This document shows, in pieces, positions 26,101 through 32,100 of a stretch of 64,000 nucleotides of DNA (position 1 is its first letter; each line of letters opens with the position of its first letter). The translations under genes and the position numbers were made by a program. This stretch comes from Patella vulgata. Taxonomy: Eukaryota; Mollusca; Gastropoda; Patellidae. A model generated the notes under the pieces. It saw nothing but the letters and a program-made list of their open reading frames with translations. It had not been told where the DNA came from and made no database searches. The stretch is from NCBI RefSeq assembly GCF_932274485.2, contig NC_065887.2, forward strand, positions 10,760,001 to 10,824,000. Direction: 5' to 3'.

Positions 26101-29100
26101 GATTTAACGTCCACTCGTCACAAACTAGGTCATTTTGGGACTAACATATGGTTTAATTTTATTTCAATAATTCCCTTGCGCATAGGGGTCTTTAGCTTTA
26201 GCAGTGGGAGGAAACCGGAGGACCCGGAGAAAACCCACGAGGTCGTACAGGCGACCCTACTCCTTGTCACGTACAACCGGGGGTTCGAAACCACGCCAGT
26301 TGACTCAATGACGGGCCGTGTGATACAGCACGCACGTGCTAACCATTCGGCCCCCCCCCCCCGTGAGTAAGACGTTGGCTCGCTAACCTGAAGGTCCCGT
26401 GTTGGCTGAGAAAGTTCATCATTATTTTCCGGCGTGGTTCCCCGTTTAAAAGTGGTGTAGGACGAATGACCTGGCAAAAGACAACATATAGTCGTTTGGT
26501 GTGGCAGTAAAAGAACCCTTGATAGTTGGAATTAGATATACGAGTAAGCCGTAGTGCCACAGTCCGGGCCAAATGTTTCCCATAGCACACTGCATGGAGC
26601 ATGGCCGTCTTCATTAGCCCTCTCGGTGCAGAACAGTAGGATGTTAAACACCATTTTATTTCAATTCCAATCTTTGTAAAACTAAAAAGTCGATCAGTTA
26701 ATCTGTCCCGGTTCAATCTGATTAAATTATAGATCTATATTTCGTTTCGTTTTTTATACTTTCGATGGCCTTCACTACAGTAAAGGTCGCGCCAGGGGTC
26801 AAACGAGTGGCTTTTGATCGTTTGACGTCAGACTTTTTTATAACTAATCAGCGTTCATGTTTTTACTGACTGGGATACCCACAATTCCGTGCAACGCACG
26901 CCAAGAACTCGCCGTAACAGTCCGTTTCATTGGCTAATCTCTTACATCACCCAGAACGCGGGTTATATAACAAGTCTTCCAGAACCTAATGTAGTAAAGA
27001 CAAGTAAAACGAAATCTTGAACTATAAAAAACGAAACGAAATAGGATCTGTGTTTTAATGAGATTGGTTCCGGTTTTAATTATTGATATATTTAAAGTAT
27101 CTGAACTGTTCCATCAACACTAGTGCCGCTGTCCGGGCAAAATTTCCCACATAGCACACTGTATGGCGTATGCCCGTCTTCATTAACCCAGTCAGAGCAG
27201 AACAGTAGGACGTTAAACCCCATTTCATTTCATGTTTTAATATATATTCAGGTGATAACAATGACGTAGAATCTAGTATTTATCAATGGAATAAAGAGAA
27301 GAAGCAATTTGAAGAGAAACAAACGATACCCACCATTGGTGCCTACGATTGGACACATTTTACAGTTGACGGTTTTCATTTTCTAGTTGTAGCTAACGCT
27401 TTTAATGGATTAACTACCTTAGTTTATTCTGTGATATATTTTTGGCAGAATGGTCAACTCGTACAGTTTCAAACTATGGAGGTCAGTATATAACCAATAG
27501 AACAACAAATTCAGTTGTAACACTTTGGTCCTTAAGACAATATTGGGTCCTTGAAAAATTGTTGCTTCACTCTTTCTATAGAGTCAAATCCCACGCACTA
27601 ATAAAAGCTGACGACATGTTTATATGTAAAAAAAAACAGTGATATTTTGGTAAAATCCTAACCATTGTCAAGATATCCATCAAATTCTATCTGTTTATTG
27701 ACCTATGGTTGGTAGACCAAATAAGGTAATGTTCTTCCCACTGGTCTTGGGAAATTGGGAGGTTTATTCCATATTTGGGATGGAAATTAACGTCAAGGTT
27801 AATCTAGGACGCACATAAATTAGGGGGTTATAAAGGAGGGTGTTGAGCGAGACTGGTCAGAGCTCACCAGGTATTCCAAGCCGGTATTATTTATTGACAA
27901 CGAGGTACCTTCGAAGCCATCCCAGCTTAACAATAAAGTTGTAGGAACCATTTAACCTGTAGTGTTGTATATTACAATCACGAAGAAAACAAAACACAAC
28001 AAGGAAGTCCGATAGTACTACACAGTAGGTTTTCCCTTGCCAGTGGTGCAAGACAGAGGACCTGGTAAGGGACAACGTAAAGACGTTTGAATGGGACGAA
28101 AAATCGAGGTCCCGTGTATACATTGACGTGCACATAAAAGATCACTTGACAGTTGGAATTCGATATAAGAGTAGGTCGTAGAGCGGCTGTCCGGGCAAAA
28201 TTTCCCTCATATATAGCACACTGCATGACGTGTGCTCGTCTTCATTACCCCAGTCGGATCAGAACCGTATTTCATTTCATTTCTAATTCACTGTTTTTAA
28301 GATCGTTCTTGATGTATCGATGTTCACGACATTTACAGTCTCCTCACATGTGGGTATTAGGAGATATGCTCTATTCCTTGACTGAATTAACCAACTGTGA
28401 TTTTACAACGGTTTTAGAGATAAAACTATCAAATATAGAGAATGTAGACATAAATAGAATATATTGATTTGGCGTGTCTGTAACAAAGTGTACCCAAACG
28501 TGTCCATACAATGAAGTTGGTTATGCTAGGTTCCCACTATCAAGATTTGCGCTACGATTGAAATCGTGGTTTTAATCGTGGGGTAATCGTGGTGATTTTA
28601 ATATATATTGTGGTAAGCCATAACAATCGTGTTGATCGTATCGAAACGTATCCGAGCGTTTCGGCATGTACTATATCGTTGACTAAAGCAGGCCCGGCGG
28701 AGTTGGGGTTTAGCCCCCCCCCCCCAATAATTTGGCCGCAAGTACTCTTTTCTCCAGGTTATTGCCTATAAGGACCTAGGATGGAAGCCCCCCCCCCCAT
28801 CAAGAATTGCTTCCGCCGGCCCTGAATAGGGACAACTCTATCGTAACGGGGGTGGGGAGTGGATGACCGAATGGTTAGCACGTGTGTGCTTTATCAAAAG
28901 GCCTGTCATTGAGCCAACTTGCGTGGTTTCGAATCCCCGGTTGTACGTGACAAGGAGTAGGGTCGCCTGTCCAACCTCGCGGGTTTTTTGAAAAACTGAC
29001 CGTAAATGGCGCTTTCTAGATTATATGTCCTGATGTTTCTAAATTTAGCGTCATACTAAAATTACGCTGTTTGCCTACAACTGGCTTCGCGAATTGGGGC

Positions 29101-32100
29101 GGATGTGTGCATGCTATGATTTTAACCTGCTGTTTCGGGTGTTTATATATATTTGATGAACCTATTAGAAGGCAACGATATCAAGGTGCATTTTAATGTT
29201 CGATCCGATGGGATGCTGATTGTGAGTCCACGAAAGGGGCATAATTTACTTGGTTATTTGACACAGACGGATTATCAAAAAAAATAAAACTTAAAAATGT
29301 CGTTTTAATGATATACAATAAAAATGAATATATTTGATCCTACATATGACAAGAAGTTTATATACGGGATGGGACGATTACACAAATGAACTAACATATA
29401 GAATCGAGCAGAACTTGCTGGATTTGTTATTGGGAAGGGTGCCGAGGTGGCTAAGTGAGTAAGCCATTGGCTTGCTTACCTGGAGGTCCCGTGTTCGATC
29501 CTGGTATTGGCCGAGAAAGTTCATTGGGATTTTCCGACGTGTTTTCCCTTTGCCAATTGTGCGGGACATGTGCAGGACAGAGGGTCTGGCAAAGAACAAC
29601 GTATAGTCGTTCAGATAGGACGACAAACCGAGGTAACGTGTACACATTGACGTGTACGTAAAAAATCCATTGGGAGTTGAAATTCGATATAAGAATAAGC
29701 CAATGTCCGGGATATATTCCCTCATAGCATACTGTATGGCACATGCATTAGATGGATACTTTGACAGAAGAGGAATGGGAGGTAACTGTATGGAGATGCC
29801 GCTATGCAGATAAAATGCCCCTGCCATAGCGCACGTGGTCATGGATATAAAAAAGACTAGGCAAAGGTATAACAGAAATATGTCATTTCCACAAATAAAA
29901 AGCGGTACCAGGTGTTCTAGAAAGACTAAGTATACCCTACCTCGTACACAACCACTTCACTGGGGCTAGCTTTCAGAAACCAAGCCTACCCTGGGCTCAT
30001 GACAAAATCGGGACCAGCGAAGTCTCCGACGCAATGGTTTTAATGCAAGATTACAACAAAAAATGGTTATTCTAACAATGGCCTATATCATACGGTGGTA
30101 AAGAGCCCTTATATCCGATGCCTTTCTTCCATCGGTCAATTCAGTAAAATATTTTGTTTTGTGCATGGGATTCTTGTTTAAAGATACATTATGGGAGATA
30201 AGATAAAGAGATGGCAGTTCTCGCTATAATAGTTAAAAACTAGATAGTGTAAAGGTAATTTGCTGAAAATTTCAGTCAAATTGATCCACTCTGAGCCGAG
30301 AAAGAAGCCGGTGAAATTTTTGCATAGTCTCGGTTATCATTACTAAAATCATTAATATAAACAGCATAGTCTCGATTATCCACTTTTTCTGATTTAATTA
30401 TCTTTGGCCGTTAGCGGCATATAGGAATCTAATCCAGCCTACATCGAAGGCTAGCCTTGACATCGAGAGTTTATTATGGTCTGGATAAGTTAATTAATGT
30501 CTAATTGATAATTTAGATAACATTTCAGGCCTAAAGAAAGACTGGTAATAAGCAGATTTTGCTCTTGCATAATGCATGTTTAATATGATATATAAGTATA
30601 TTATTTTTGTAGGTATTAAGGATTCATGTAGTTTTGTTTCTTGACATCTCTCAGTGTTTGATATAAGTTTATAAACTCCTATCATGTTAATATTATAGTA
30701 AATTATGTTATTTATTATTATAACTAAGATAGATTATTCTATTAATGGAAAATATGTTATCATTTTTTATTTGTCGTGTATAAAACATGTTGGACGGGTT
30801 TTATATCAATTGGGTTGGGTTAAATAAAACACGATAATTCCATACATACATGGGATACAAATAATCTATTTATAGAATACTTTTATCAGGCACTTTCCGA
30901 ATATTTTTTAGAGTTTAGAGGGGGTCAGACAGAGAGGGGGGGGGGGGGGAATTGGGTTTAACGTCCACTCGACACAAACTAGGTCGACACAAACTGGACT
31001 AGCATGGTTCAAATTTATTTCAATAATTCGCTTACGCGTAGGGGTCTTTAACAGTGGGAGAAAATCGGAGGGCCCAGAGGAAACCCGCGGGGTTGAACAG
31101 GCGACCCTACAACCGCGGAATCGAAACCATGCCAGTTGACTCAATGACAGACCTTATGATTGAACTCACACGCGCTAACCATTCGGCCCCCCCCCACCCA
31201 TTATGGCGTCATATTTGGGGACAAATTGATAAACATAATATGAGCTTTGACAACGTTTTTAACATGCGTTTGGCGCAAGGCAAACGTTAGACAAACGTCC
31301 ATTGTGCTTGATAACGATAAGAGAATACTTATCGAAACGTCGTGCTTGTGTTTAATAAACCAGTGATTGTTGTCCCATATAACTGTATAGTTTTGTCCAT
31401 GCTTATTGTTTCGTGGTTATTGAGACTCTCCCCAGTGGTGGGCCAATAATAAGAGAGGGAGAGAAATGGGATTTAACGTCCACTTTTTTAAAATGTTGTT
31501 TATAATATTCTCACATATATGTTTTTATTTCAGACAAATGGTGCTACAGATGTAGAATGGTTTACGATAAATGGTGATATATTCCTGGCAATAGCCAATG
31601 CCTTTAATTACGGTCCACAGAATTACCTGGATAAGGATACACAATTTACCAATTCCACCATTTATAAATTAAACAAAGATAAGAAAATATTTGAGAAATA
31701 TCAATCGATTCCCACGTATAGGTTGGTATAATATAGTTTTTATTTTTAAATAAAATAAAGTTATGTTTTTGTATAATCAGAAAAAATGGCTGATTATTAC
31801 GTCATACTCGAGAACAATAAACGTATCCTAAATAAAACTTGATCTGTTCGCGCCAAACACAATCTGATTAAAACACAGATTCTATTCCGTTCCGTTTTTT
31901 TATAGTTCAAAATTTCCTTTTACTTGTCTTTACTACGCTAGGATCTGGAAGTGTTGTTATATAACCCGTGTTCTTGATGATGTGTTCCATTGTCCACGTG
32001 TTTGTGTAATGGGTTTCGTTTCTTTTTTTTTTTTTTTTTATAAACAATATTTTATTCAGTTTGTCTGAATGAGATTTGGGAACAGGCTTAGCCTATGTAA

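Noticed and set aside
28858-28930. Genuine tRNA genes at the A-box/B-box-like sites
   Set aside because: These are SINE heads: they do not fold into an obvious intact cloverleaf and recur with the SINE bodies.
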